This document shows, in pieces, positions 9,193 through 17,402 of a DNA stretch of 64,000 bases (position 1 is its first letter; every line of letters begins with the position of its first letter). A model generated the notes under the pieces. That model was not told the origin of the DNA and ran no database searches. It saw only the letters and a program-made list of their open reading frames with translations. This stretch comes from Veillonellaceae bacterium (GTDB lineage: Bacteria > Bacillota > Negativicutes > Veillonellales > Dialisteraceae): contig DAJPGA010000001.1 of assembly GCA_025992895.1 (NCBI GenBank), positions 2,115,001 to 2,179,000 of the forward strand. Direction: 5' to 3'. The translations under genes and the position numbers were made by a program.

Positions 9193-10866
9193 TTACCAGT
9201 TTCTGAATTTAGCCGGCGGATCATAGAGTCCGCCAGACCAGTCAACGAGGTCCTTCATGTTCTTAGCAGCCAGGAGGTCTCTGGTTGCTTCAGCCGGGTT
9301 GACACCGAGGTCTTCCGGAAGTTTTACGATGCCTTCCTTGCGAAGTTTCTTGGTGATTTCCGGATCTTCGAGTTTGCCTACTTCTGTCTTGCCTGCTACA
9401 GCGCGGATAGCGTTCATTCTTTCTTCCATGTTGTGGCACTTGTGGAGGTAAGCGATACCTACTTCGGATACGATGTGGGTCAGGTCATCAGAGTAGATCA
9501 TGATTGGTTCCAGATCCAGGTTTGCGTTCTTCTGCAGAGCTACAGCATCAAGCTGATCTACGAAGCCCGGGAAGCCTTTTTCGGAAACGGTGGTGATCAT
9601 CTGAACAACGAGTTTCTTGCCGCGGTTTCTGTCGCCCATGAGTTCATAGCGGTTAGCTACTTCTTCGCCGGCTTTCTTCCAAGCTTCGGTTACATGACGA
9701 CGGCCTTTAGCATCGCAGCCCATGTTCGGAGCGCCGCCGAAGCCTGCTACGTTGTTCTTTGTAGCGGTGGAGCTGTTGCCGAAGCGGTCGATCTGCATGG
9801 TGGAGCCGATGAACATATCAGCTGCATAGTGGCCAGCTGCCTGTGCGAATGCACGGTTGGAACGCATGGTGCCGTCCGGTCCGATAGCGAAGATGTCGGA
9901 ACGAGCTTTGATGTATTCTTCCATACCTACTTCAGAACCGAAGGAGTAGATAGCCTGTGCCCAGCCAGTTTCGATAGCCGGAATCAGGGTCGGATGCGGA
10001 TTCAGTACCCAGTGGGTGCAGATCTTGCCGCGCAGGCCGAGATTTTCAGCGAAGGTCGGGAGAATCAGTTCTACAGCAGCGGTATCAAAGCCTACGCCGT
10101 GGTTCAGAACCTTTACGCCGTATTCAGCATAGATGCCTTTGATAGCCATCATAGCTTTGAGGATACGTTCGTTAGTGATCTTAGCCGGGTCACGGGTGAA
10201 CAGCGGGTTCAGCATGTAAGGAGTCGGGCTTTCGATGACATAGTCAACCCAGTCAGCCGGGATGTCGACTCTTGGCAGCTTGTCAACAATCTTGTTGACC
10301 TGGAAAATTACGATGCCCTGGTTGAATTTGGTTGCTTCAACGATAGCTGGTGTATCTTCAGTGGAGAAACCGGTGTAGATGTTGCCTTCAGCATCAGCTG
10401 CATCAGCGGTAACGAGGGAAACTCTCGGTACCAGGTCGATGAAGTAGCGGGAGTACATTTCCAGATAAGTATGGATAGCGCCGAGTTCTACGCCGCCGTT
10501 CTGTACCATCTGAGCCAGACGTTTGCCCTGGCTTCCTGCATATGCGAAATCAAGTTTGTGAGCGATGCCCTTTTCGAAAACATCGAGATGTTCCGGAATG
10601 GACAGGGTGGACTGGATCATATGGAGGTCATGAATCTTGGTCGGATCTACTGCGCACAGCTGTTTTGCGAGGAAATCAGCCTGTTTCTGGTTGTCGCCTT
10701 CGATATTGACCTTGTCGCCTGGACGGAGTACAGCTTCGAGGAGTTTTACAGTGTCTTCAGCAGCAACGATCTTGCCTTTAGCGTAAGCGGAACCATCTTT
10801 CAGTCTTGCAGCGGTATCTTCGCCTCTGGTGTTCCAGTTTTTCGTGCTTGGTTTGATTTCTAACAT
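9193..10866 (-). CDS. mdcA: Malonate decarboxylase alpha subunit-type acyl/CoA transferase
   Basis: A 557-residue protein matching the alpha subunit of malonate decarboxylase, which exchanges malonyl for acetyl on the enzyme's acyl carrier protein. It has the two-lobed coenzyme A transferase architecture typical of the family and full length. The ATG at 10866 has AGAAAGG upstream; an upstream in-frame extension has no ribosome site. Its own promoter seems to lie in the gap after madM (TATAAT-like sequence near 10944). No genes for the acyl carrier, beta/gamma decarboxylase, or holo-ACP maturation subunits lie in the window. As an orphan it might act directly on CoA thioesters, for example activating malonate with acetyl-CoA, which is inference. 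Confidence 0.85.
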   Translation of the reverse strand: MLEIKPSTKNWNTRGEDTAARLKDGSAYAKGKIVAAEDTVKLLEAVLRPGDKVNIEGDNQKQADFLAKQLCAVDPTKIHDLHMIQSTLSIPEHLDVFEKGIAHKLDFAYAGSQGKRLAQMVQNGGVELGAIHTYLEMYSRYFIDLVPRVSLVTADAADAEGNIYTGFSTEDTPAIVEATKFNQGIVIFQVNKIVDKLPRVDIPADWVDYVIESPTPYMLNPLFTRDPAKITNERILKAMMAIKGIYAEYGVKVLNHGVGFDTAAVELILPTFAENLGLRGKICTHWVLNPHPTLIPAIETGWAQAIYSFGSEVGMEEYIKARSDIFAIGPDGTMRSNRAFAQAAGHYAADMFIGSTMQIDRFGNSSTATKNNVAGFGGAPNMGCDAKGRRHVTEAWKKAGEEVANRYELMGDRNRGKKLVVQMITTVSEKGFPGFVDQLDAVALQKNANLDLEPIMIYSDDLTHIVSEVGIAYLHKCHNMEERMNAIRAVAGKTEVGKLEDPEITKKLRKEGIVKLPEDLGVNPAEATRDLLAAKNMKDLVDWSGGLYDPPAKFRNW

Positions 10867-11061
10867 CTTCTCAATCCTTTCTATACACAATAAACATAAA
10901 AACAAATGAATGACAGGTCTTTCATTGCTCCCGCCCCTTATTATTATAGTACAGCTCTTACGCCGCTTCTGTAAAAGTTACGTCAGATGGCGCATGAGTT
11001 AACCAAAGGTCCGGCGCGGGAGCAGCGTCAGACCTCTGTTAAATCACATGGTTTGTTCGGA

Positions 11062-11829
11062 TTAACCGAAGATCATCTGTGTCAGGAAATAGAATACAGA
11101 TGGGAAGAGCAGGCAGCCCAGGCCGGTGTAGAATGTTGCTGTCATAGCTGCGTATGGAACGAGCTTCGGATCAACAGCAGCCATACCAGCAGCGGTGCCG
11201 GAAGTGGTGCCCATGATGCCGCCGAATGCCATAGCAGACTGCGGGTTGTCAAGGCCGAGAACCTTAGCAACGAACGGAGTTACGACCATAACGAGTACGG
11301 ACTTAACAACGCCAGCTGCGATGGAAATAGCGATAACTTCAGAAGAAGCGCCGAGTGCTGCGCCGGTAACAGGTCCTACAACGAATGTTGCAATGCCTGC
11401 GCCGATGGTTACCAGATCGATTGGATCAGTGTATCCCATTGGATAAGCAACAGCGAAGCCTGCGAGCAGGCAGATGAATTCACCGATGAACAGGGACAGA
11501 ACGCCTCTTACACCGATTTTTTTGATTTCTGCCAGGTCAGCACCGAATGCGGTGGAAACGATAGCGAAATCTCTGAACATAGCGCCGCCTACGAGGCCCA
11601 TGCCTGCGAAGAGCGGAACGTCAGCGATACCTTTGTGGCCTCCGGTTGTTACACCGCCGATATAAGCGAGAACCAGACCGAAGAAAATAGCGATAGCACT
11701 GCCGTGGATACGGCCATGAGTCAACTTCCCGATTTTGTAAGCGAAATACATGATGATACCAAGAAGCATAAACGAGAAGACCATGCCGTTTGAATTGAAC
11801 AGTTTTGTTGCAATAGCTACAATATCCAT
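11062..11829 (-). CDS. madM: Malonate transporter subunit MadM
   Basis: A 255-residue integral membrane protein with about eight hydrophobic segments and the glycine/alanine-rich pattern of MadM, the larger subunit of the two-gene malonate carrier first described with sodium-dependent malonate decarboxylase. Its size (about 254) and pairing with a 130-residue MadL immediately upstream match the known system. AGGAGGTAACAAC precedes the ATG. The downstream 150-base gap contains a GGTCTG/CGGACC hairpin and then mdcA. Import would be coupled to sodium or protons by family precedent. Confidence 0.9.
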   Translation of the reverse strand: MDIVAIATKLFNSNGMVFSFMLLGIIMYFAYKIGKLTHGRIHGSAIAIFFGLVLAYIGGVTTGGHKGIADVPLFAGMGLVGGAMFRDFAIVSTAFGADLAEIKKIGVRGVLSLFIGEFICLLAGFAVAYPMGYTDPIDLVTIGAGIATFVVGPVTGAALGASSEVIAISIAAGVVKSVLVMVVTPFVAKVLGLDNPQSAMAFGGIMGTTSGTAAGMAAVDPKLVPYAAMTATFYTGLGCLLFPSVFYFLTQMIFG

Positions 11830-11856
11830 GTTGTTACCTCCTTTTCTTTTCTAGAA

Positions 11857-12249
11857 TTATTTCTTGTCTTCCGGTTTAGCTGCAGATACTTCTGCGGATG
11901 GCTGTTTCTTAGCCAGTACCGGAATCAGGAGGAAGCCAACTGCTACTGCCAGAATGCCGCCTGCTGCTGCGACTACGCCGCCGCTCAGTGCAGCTGCTAC
12001 GTTCTGGATGGAGCTCATTGCTACGACGATCGGAATGTACATAGCGGACCAGAATTTGATACCCTGTTCTTCCGGTTCCTTCATGAGACCCTTCTTCTGT
12101 GCCCAGCTGGAGATGATGATCAGGAACAACATAGCGAAACCTACGCCGCCGATGTTAGCCTTGACCCCCAGAACAACGCCCAGCATGTCGCCGATCAGGT
12201 TGCCTACCATGAAGCAGCCTGCCAGAAGAGCAACACCATAAATAATCAT
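11857..12249 (-). CDS. madL: Malonate transporter subunit MadL
   Basis: A 130-residue membrane protein with four hydrophobic segments, beginning MIIYGVALLAGCFMVGNLIGD, and a short charged C-terminal tail ending EDKK. It fits MadL in size and in always preceding madM; the gap to madM is 27 bases. GGAAGGG precedes the ATG. It is the first gene of the malonate unit, and its upstream region carries the paired direct repeats at 12496-12562 and a 200-base leader with an AGCCTTCT/AGAAGGCT hairpin at about 12309-12330. Confidence 0.9.
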   Translation of the reverse strand: MIIYGVALLAGCFMVGNLIGDMLGVVLGVKANIGGVGFAMLFLIIISSWAQKKGLMKEPEEQGIKFWSAMYIPIVVAMSSIQNVAAALSGGVVAAAGGILAVAVGFLLIPVLAKKQPSAEVSAAKPEDKK

Positions 12250-12455
12250 GAAAATCCCTTCCTTTCTTTACTCGTACAGTTTTTCTGTACATGAATTTAC
12301 TCTATAACAGCCTTCTCTTCCCAGAAGGCTACGAGCCAGAATTGATTCACCCCTTTCAGGAAATCCGCCACTCGCGCATCACCTGAAAGATTTGGTATAA
12401 TGGTAGTAATATATGCGCATAAGACACAGATATTCCGTTGAATTTCATCGGTTAC

Positions 12456-12484
12456 AGTATATAGGAAATGTAAAGTCACTTCTC
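12456..12484 (-). promoter_or_regulatory. Activator-dependent madL promoter candidate
   Basis: On the minus strand TATACT (12456-12461) is a fair -10, but the matching -35 (12479-12484, GAGAAG) is poor. That is the usual picture for a promoter needing an activator. The proximal 9-bp repeat starts 12 bases upstream of this -35. Confidence 0.45.
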
Positions 12485-12495
12485 TATTTTTTCGA

Positions 12496-12562
12496 TAAGA
12501 TGCACTTAGAAAAGGGTAAGATGCAGGACCGGTAAGATGCAGATATTCGCAGATGAGATGCA
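12496..12562 (-). promoter_or_regulatory. Four 9-bp direct repeats, probable LytTR-type operator array
   Basis: TAAGATGCA occurs at 12496-12504, 12517-12525 and 12533-12541, with a variant TGAGATGCA at 12554-12562. Start-to-start distances are 21, 16 and 21 bases, giving two pairs each phased by two helical turns. LytTR regulators bind such paired direct repeats. Read on the minus strand (TGCATCTTA), the unit resembles the GGCATTTCAT element reported for E. coli YpdB, which also repeats every 21 bases. The array lies between divergent madL and the lytS/LytTR genes, closest to the madL promoter. Confidence 0.65.
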
Positions 12563-12682
12563 TTTATATGATAATTTCATCATCGATCAACCACTTATAG
12601 AAAAATCTGTATTGACCGAAACTTCTTGAGAAAGTGGTTATTAATCCTATTTTGTAATACATGTTGAATAATCTATGGTTCT

Positions 12683-12711
12683 TTGCACATACATAAGGTA
12701 TTTATTATAAT
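12683..12711 (+). promoter_or_regulatory. Promoter of the lytS-type two-component operon
   Basis: TTGCAC (12683-12688), a 17-bp spacer and TATAAT (12706-12711). Transcription would begin near 12718 and give an 80-base leader before the kinase start at 12800. Confidence 0.7.
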
Positions 12712-12799
12712 ATACTTATTTTCCGGGAATGCTTTTTTCATGCTCTTTCGGGAAAAGACAATGCATCCACTTCCTTGATTTCGTATTTGAGGTGACACC

Positions 12800-14503
12800 A
12801 TGGAACCTAATTGGATCATAGGGATCCAGCATGTCTGGTTTGGCATATCCTTATTCCTGCTGCTTCTTCTCATGATCTGCCGCACCACATTCTTCAGGCA
12901 GGCCATCACGGCGAAAGAATTCACCAGGCAGCAAATAGGAATTTTCATCATACTCTTCTCCGTCATAGGTCTCTGCGGGACATACTGGAACGTCAGAGCC
13001 GGAGGCGGCATCATCAATTTCAGAGCCGTCGGCATCCTTCTTGGCGGCTTCGTCGGAGGACCGATTGTCGGGACAGCCGTCGGCACGATCGTCGGCATCC
13101 ACCGCGCCTTCTTCATCAATACAGACTCTGCCTTCATCCATGGTGGACTTTCCATCATCCAGGGCATCGCGGCAGGATTCCTCTCCTACCGTTTGAAGAA
13201 CCACTTCCATAACCTCTGGTTCTGGTCCTTCCTCTACTCATTCATCCTGGAATTCCTCTTCTGGATATTCTTCGCTTTCCTCACCTGGCCGACAACGACA
13301 ACGTACCCGGTGAACTTCTTCCACCTGTCGCTCCCGATCATTGCGACAAACACGATCGCTGTCAGCATCTTCTACCTTGCTATGGAATTCTTCATCCACC
13401 AGAGAGACTCCGAAAAGACACAGACGACCAAGAGCACCTTCAATGCCGTCATCACCCTTTTCTCCACGCTCCACGACGGATTCAAATCCTTCTCCGTGGC
13501 GCGCGTCACGGAAATCATGACGACATCACTCCCCACACTCATCTGGGCCGCCATCTTATATAATGATCAGATTTATACAAGAACCAACTATAAAGACGAC
13601 GCCGACAAGAACCAGGGCGATGCGGAAATCGCGATACTGAAACTGCAGCACTCACTTCCTGATCTTCCCCACCTCATTACCCTTCCCGTCAAGTACAAGG
13701 GCAAAGTCGTCGGCTCCATCTTCGCCGCCAAATCCAAAGGCGACACCTTCACCAAGACAGGCACCGAATTCCTTCACGGCATCTGTCACATCCTCGAATC
13801 CATTTACGAATCCGAGAAACTCAAGGAAGAAGAAAACCTTCTGGCCGAAGCGGAAATCCGTGCCCTCCAGGCGCAGATCAATCCGCACTTCCTCTACAAC
13901 ACATTAAATACCATTTCCTACTATATACGAAGCGACCCGGAAACAGCCAGAAAGCTCATCCAGTACCTCTCCGACTACTTCCGCCACAGCCTTAACAACC
14001 CTTCAAAGCTCATCCCCTTATCCGAAGAACTCCACGTCATCGAGTGCTACACGGAACTTGAAAGAGCCCGCTTCGGCGACAGGCTCCAGATCGAGTACGA
14101 CTTCCCGAAAGACAAGCTCGACGACATCATGGTCCCGCCCCTTCTCCTTCAGCCCCTCGTAGAAAACGCCGTCGTCCACGGCATCTTCAAACGGCCTGAA
14201 GGCGGCCAGATCAAAGCAGGCCTCATCGAGCACAAAGACCACTACAAGATCTACGTCTACGACACAGGCGTCGGCATCGCAAGAGCCAAGAGAAAAAGAC
14301 TCCTGCGCGATCACAAGCGCCGCGACCACATCGGACTCATCAACGTCCATCAGCGCCTCATGTCCCTCTTCGGAGAAAGAAGCGGCCTCCACATCATCAG
14401 CCGCGAAGGGAGAGGCACACTCGTCTTCACAAACATCCCGAAAGTCACCGCTGAAGAAGAAAAAGGAGCCTTTGAACCATGCAAGACATACGCGTACTGG
14501 TAG
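12800..14503 (+). CDS. LytS/YpdA-type sensor histidine kinase
   Basis: A 567-residue membrane kinase. The first 200 residues contain hydrophobic segments of the 5TM-5TMR_LYT class, including GGFVGGPIVGTAVGTIVGIH. A GAF-like cytoplasmic region follows (about 215-335), then a His_kinase domain with INPHFLYNTLN (phosphoacceptor His near 362) and a HATPase with PLLLQPLVENAVVHG and DTGVGI. This layout is shared with E. coli YpdA and BtsS, which respond to pyruvate; the ligand here is inferred only by analogy. GAGGTG precedes the ATG. The response-regulator gene overlaps its end by 25 bases. Confidence 0.88.
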   Translation: MEPNWIIGIQHVWFGISLFLLLLLMICRTTFFRQAITAKEFTRQQIGIFIILFSVIGLCGTYWNVRAGGGIINFRAVGILLGGFVGGPIVGTAVGTIVGIHRAFFINTDSAFIHGGLSIIQGIAAGFLSYRLKNHFHNLWFWSFLYSFILEFLFWIFFAFLTWPTTTTYPVNFFHLSLPIIATNTIAVSIFYLAMEFFIHQRDSEKTQTTKSTFNAVITLFSTLHDGFKSFSVARVTEIMTTSLPTLIWAAILYNDQIYTRTNYKDDADKNQGDAEIAILKLQHSLPDLPHLITLPVKYKGKVVGSIFAAKSKGDTFTKTGTEFLHGICHILESIYESEKLKEEENLLAEAEIRALQAQINPHFLYNTLNTISYYIRSDPETARKLIQYLSDYFRHSLNNPSKLIPLSEELHVIECYTELERARFGDRLQIEYDFPKDKLDDIMVPPLLLQPLVENAVVHGIFKRPEGGQIKAGLIEHKDHYKIYVYDTGVGIARAKRKRLLRDHKRRDHIGLINVHQRLMSLFGERSGLHIISREGRGTLVFTNIPKVTAEEEKGAFEPCKTYAYW

Positions 14504-15234
14504 CTGACGATGAAATTCCTGCCAGAGGAGAACTGAAATACGAACTCGCCACCATCCCCGGCGTGCAGATTGTCGGAGAATGCAAAAACGGAAAAGAAGT
14601 CCTCGACTTCCTGAACGTCCACCCGAACGTCGACATCCTCTTCCTTGACATCGAAATGCCCTTCATGAACGGACTTGAATGCGCCAAGGAAATCCAGAAA
14701 AGAGACTACCCGGTGAAAATCGTCTTCGCCACAGGCTACAGCCAGTTCGCCGTCCAGGCCTTCGACCTCGAAGCCTTCGACTACATCCTGAAACCCTATG
14801 ACGAAAAACGCATCCAGAGAACCATCAAACGATACGCCGACGGCATAGAACTCAGAGAAAACCACCGCTCCCCGGGAGAAATCATCAACACCTCCCAGCG
14901 CATCTCCCTCCAGACCAAAGACAAGACAGTCATGATCTCCCCTTCCAAGGAAATCGTCATCATCTCCACAGAAAAATCCGACCGCTCCCTCTTCTACACC
15001 ACCAGCGGCATCATCGAATCCAGAATGACCCTCCGTGACGCCGAACAGCTCCTCGCCCCCCACGGCTTCTTCCGCACACACAAAGGCTACATCGTCAACC
15101 TCTCCATGATCCAGGAACTCGAAAGCCAGGACAACGGCACCCTCCTCCTCACCATGAACTACTTCCCCAAGGAAAAAGTTCCGGTATCGAGGCACTACAT
15201 CAAAGACTTCAAGAATACACTGCATATATCTTAA
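14479..15234 (+). CDS. LytTR-family response regulator
   Basis: A 251-residue regulator. The receiver domain (1-120) has the acidic pocket VADDE, phospho-acceptor Asp57 in DILFLDIEMPFMNG and the conserved lysine in LKPYD. A LytTR DNA-binding domain (about 145-250) contains FFRTHKGYIVNLSMIQELE, typical of the fold. It is translationally overlapped with the kinase, so the two form one unit. LytTR proteins bind paired direct repeats about 21 bases apart, exactly the pattern found upstream at 12496-12562. The likely target is therefore the divergent madLM-mdcA cluster. Confidence 0.9.
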   Translation: MQDIRVLVADDEIPARGELKYELATIPGVQIVGECKNGKEVLDFLNVHPNVDILFLDIEMPFMNGLECAKEIQKRDYPVKIVFATGYSQFAVQAFDLEAFDYILKPYDEKRIQRTIKRYADGIELRENHRSPGEIINTSQRISLQTKDKTVMISPSKEIVIISTEKSDRSLFYTTSGIIESRMTLRDAEQLLAPHGFFRTHKGYIVNLSMIQELESQDNGTLLLTMNYFPKEKVPVSRHYIKDFKNTLHIS

Positions 15235-15246
15235 AAAATACTGAAA

Positions 15247-15276
15247 AAACCTCCGGACAAGAGCCGGAGGTTTTTG
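15247..15276 (+). terminator. Terminator of the two-component operon
   Basis: AACCTCCGG pairs with CCGGAGGTT around ACAAGAG and is followed by a T-run. It lies 12 bases after the regulator stop. Confidence 0.9.
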
Positions 15277-15394
15277 TATGGGGGGAATTGCGGAAACCAT
15301 AAGACCGAACGCTGCTCCCGCACCACCGATAAAAACCAAGGTACGCCTTCTGTTTAAAAAAGATAAGAAAGAAGGCTGTTTCCTATCACACCAT

Positions 15395-15508
15395 ACAACC
15401 GCGGCGGAGCGCGAAGAGGAAAAGCAAAACCATAAAACCTCGCTGCGCTCGAGGAAATGCGGTCTCAGGGCCGTAGGCCGGTTTTAACCTTGCTCCGGGA
15501 GGAGAAGG
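15395..15508. repeat. Mosaic repeat tract, left part, split by IS copy 1
   Basis: Contains the CTCGCTGCGCTCGAGG cassette, GGCC-GTA-GGCC at 15469-15479, and CTCC-GGGA-GGAG near the end. Continuing directly into 17237-17342 reproduces the uninterrupted tract seen at 27412-27490. The preceding bases 15277-15394 hold no gene that I can support. Confidence 0.75.
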
Positions 15509-15573
15509 TGGTGCGGATTTGTTAATACAGACAAATAAATATCATAAAAAATCTAATCGTACTTTAATCTTAA

Positions 15574-16521
15574 TCATGCAGCCATTGGAGCTGCGTTGAA
15601 TACTTCCATTGGAGCTAAAAGATGTAATTTGCGCTGAATGCGTTTGTTGTTGTAGAAGTAGATGTAGCCGTTGATCATGCTTACCACTGCTTTACGGCTG
15701 GTGAATTTACGTGTGTAGTAACGTTCGCGCTTCAGCATTCCCCAGAACCCTTCCATCAGACCGTTGTCTGCACAGCAGCCTACACGGGACATGCTGTGAA
15801 CCAGTCCTGCTTTTTCAACAATCTTATGGAATCCGTTGCTTGTATACTGGAATCCGCGGTCGGTATGAATCATTGGATGTTCTCCAGGATTCTCTTTAAG
15901 TGCCTTTTCCATTGTCTCAAAAGCCAGTGCAGTATTGTTCCTGTCGCCGATGACATAAGAGACAATCCGGCGATCATGGCCGTCAATAATCGCGCTTAAA
16001 TATAACTTGTGCAAAACTCCATCAGCAGTTGTGTACTTGAATTCAGTGACATCCGTCATCCATCTTGCATTGGACACGCCGGCATCAAAGTCACGGTTCA
16101 GCAGGTTTTCAAAAATGTACTTTGGATCCTTTGCGTTACGAGTGCAACCATCGGTCTTGTACTTGATCACGGACTTAATATTAAGTATCCGCATGATACG
16201 AAGAACCAGACTGTCGCTTACATTTATATTGATGTTGTCATCCTTCTTGATCCAATCGTTAATCCGGCGGTATCCCATATCCGGATATTCCTGATGGGTT
16301 TTCATGACCTCCTGTGCGACCTTTTCTCTCAGCAGTTCACGGCCGCTCTTAATATGATTCAGCCATCCGTAATAAGCTGCCCGGGAGACCTTTGAGAGTC
16401 GGCAGAGACTTTCTATGGAGATGTTGGTTTCTTCATGGACTTCTTTTATGGCTTTAAAATCTCTGAGAAGGTGAGTAAGGCTGAATCCTTCGAGGAACGC
16501 AACCTTTCCTCTATCTCCATC
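15574..16521 (-). CDS. IS3 transposase OrfB (DDE integrase part), copy 1
   Basis: This is the downstream frame entered by -1 frameshifting at A-AAA-AAG; the fused OrfAB would be about 534 residues. The N-terminal part is an HTH_21-like helical region (ISIESLCRLSKVSRAAYYGWL). The rve integrase core follows: the first Asp in RWMTDVTEFKY, the second in HTDRGFQYTS, and Glu in NGLMEGFWGMLKRE, which are the expected DDE spacings. If translated alone it could start at an internal ATG at 16305. Confidence 0.92.
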   Translation of the reverse strand, partial: DGDRGKVAFLEGFSLTHLLRDFKAIKEVHEETNISIESLCRLSKVSRAAYYGWLNHIKSGRELLREKVAQEVMKTHQEYPDMGYRRINDWIKKDDNININVSDSLVLRIMRILNIKSVIKYKTDGCTRNAKDPKYIFENLLNRDFDAGVSNARWMTDVTEFKYTTADGVLHKLYLSAIIDGHDRRIVSYVIGDRNNTALAFETMEKALKENPGEHPMIHTDRGFQYTSNGFHKIVEKAGLVHSMSRVGCCADNGLMEGFWGMLKRERYYTRKFTSRKAVVSMINGYIYFYNNKRIQRKLHLLAPMEVFNAAPMAA

Positions 16522-17177
16522 TTTTTTTTTAGCAGGGCAATCTCTGCTATAAGATCCTTCTGTTCTTCAAGAAGTCTGGCATTCTCCTGACGCAGCTGTT
16601 CTTCTTCGGTCCGGGGCGTTTGGAGCCTGATCGGCTTTCCTCTGTAATCCTCAAGACCAACTTCGCCCATTTCCTTGAACTTTTTTACCCATGTGTAGAG
16701 CGTTTGGTAGGACATGTTGTACTTCTTGGCTATCTTGTTATAATCGCATCCACTGGCGATGCACTCCTGAACGATTCTGACTCGCTCTTCCTTGACCGAT
16801 TGCTGGCGTTTGCCCATAAGATCTCCTCCTTCAGAAACGAGGTCTGTCAACTTATGCTCATTATACGCCTCAATCCATGTTTTAAGGGAGAGTGTGCCGG
16901 AAATTCTGTATTTGGCACAGACGGAAAGCATGGAAACACCGCCTTTAAGATATTCCTTTACGGCCTGGATCTTCATCTGATTGGAGTAGTAAGACAAATG
17001 CTGCCTGGGCCGCAATCCCTTAAAGCCCTCCTCTTTATACCGGAGGACCCATTTCCTGAATGTTATGCGGCTCATATGAAGATTTTCAGCTGCCTGGGTA
17101 ATCGTAACACCCTGATAGAGATATGAAGCAATCTGGTCTAACATTTCCTCCGGGGACGCTTTGGTTTTACATGGCAT
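16446..17177 (-). CDS. IS3 transposase OrfA (helix-turn-helix part), copy 1
   Basis: A 243-residue protein that is long for an OrfA because it holds two helix-turn-helix repeats, one near GVTITQAAENLHMSRITFRKW and one near CDYNKIAKKYNMSYQTLYTW. A leucine-zipper-like coiled coil ends it (EEQLRQENARLLEEQ). AGGAGG lies nine bases before the ATG, inside the left terminal repeat region. The frameshift site is at residue about 219, before the frame's own stop. Confidence 0.92.
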   Translation of the reverse strand: MPCKTKASPEEMLDQIASYLYQGVTITQAAENLHMSRITFRKWVLRYKEEGFKGLRPRQHLSYYSNQMKIQAVKEYLKGGVSMLSVCAKYRISGTLSLKTWIEAYNEHKLTDLVSEGGDLMGKRQQSVKEERVRIVQECIASGCDYNKIAKKYNMSYQTLYTWVKKFKEMGEVGLEDYRGKPIRLQTPRTEEEQLRQENARLLEEQKDLIAEIALLKKKMEIEERLRSSKDSALLTFSEILKP

Positions 17178-17236
17178 AAGAATGACCTCCTAATATATTT
17201 ATGATATTATTCTGTCTTTCTTGTTGAATCATACCA

Positions 17237-17342
17237 AAGGTGGCGCCGGAGGCGACGGATGAGTTGCATTTCCTTCAGCCGAAGGCTGGTCGTATTGTTT
17301 GTTATATAGAACCCATAAAACCTCGCTATGCTCGAGAAAACA
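17237..17342. repeat. Mosaic repeat tract, right part of the site split by IS copy 1
   Basis: Begins with the target duplication AAGG, then CGCC-GGA-GGCG at 17244-17254 and CAGCC-GAA-GGCTG at 17276-17288, then a CCTCGCTATGCTCGAG cassette. Confidence 0.75.
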
Positions 17343-17343
17343 C

Positions 17344-17374
17344 AAAAAGGAGGTCCTCGATGGATCTCCTTTTT
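17344..17374. terminator. Terminator of the biotin operon
   Basis: AAAAAGGAG and CTCCTTTTT pair around GTCCTCGATGGAT. It lies 29 bases beyond the bioA stop. Confidence 0.75.
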
Positions 17375-17402
17375 GCATTTCATATTATTTTTGAAAACTT
17401 CC

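Larger units (their letters stand above)
15509..17236 (-). mobile_element. IS3-family (IS150-like) insertion sequence, copy 1, complete
   Basis: A 1728-bp element inverted relative to copies 2, 3 and 5. Its imperfect terminal inverted repeats begin TGGTATGATTCAACAAG at the orfA side and TGGTGCGGATTTGTTAA at the orfB side, sharing an internal AGACA and ATATCATAAA. It is flanked by a 4-bp target duplication AAGG (15505-15508 and 17237-17240). Two overlapping reading frames in -1 relation are joined at an A9 run, as in classic IS3 elements. All copies in the window are nearly identical, so expansion is recent. Confidence 0.95.

Noticed and set aside
9148..10863. 571-codon open frame on the plus strand opposite mdcA
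   Set aside because: It is antisense to a clear enzyme gene, has no ribosome site, and its protein is Phe/Val/Asp-rich nonsense. Long antisense frames are expected from the codon bias here.
12297..12563. 88-codon minus-strand frame upstream of madL
   Set aside because: It overlaps the promoter and repeat array, lacks a ribosome site and shows no protein-like composition.
16620..17126. 168-codon frame antisense to IS orfA, present in every copy
   Set aside because: It is repeated only because the IS copies are nearly identical; no independent coding evidence.
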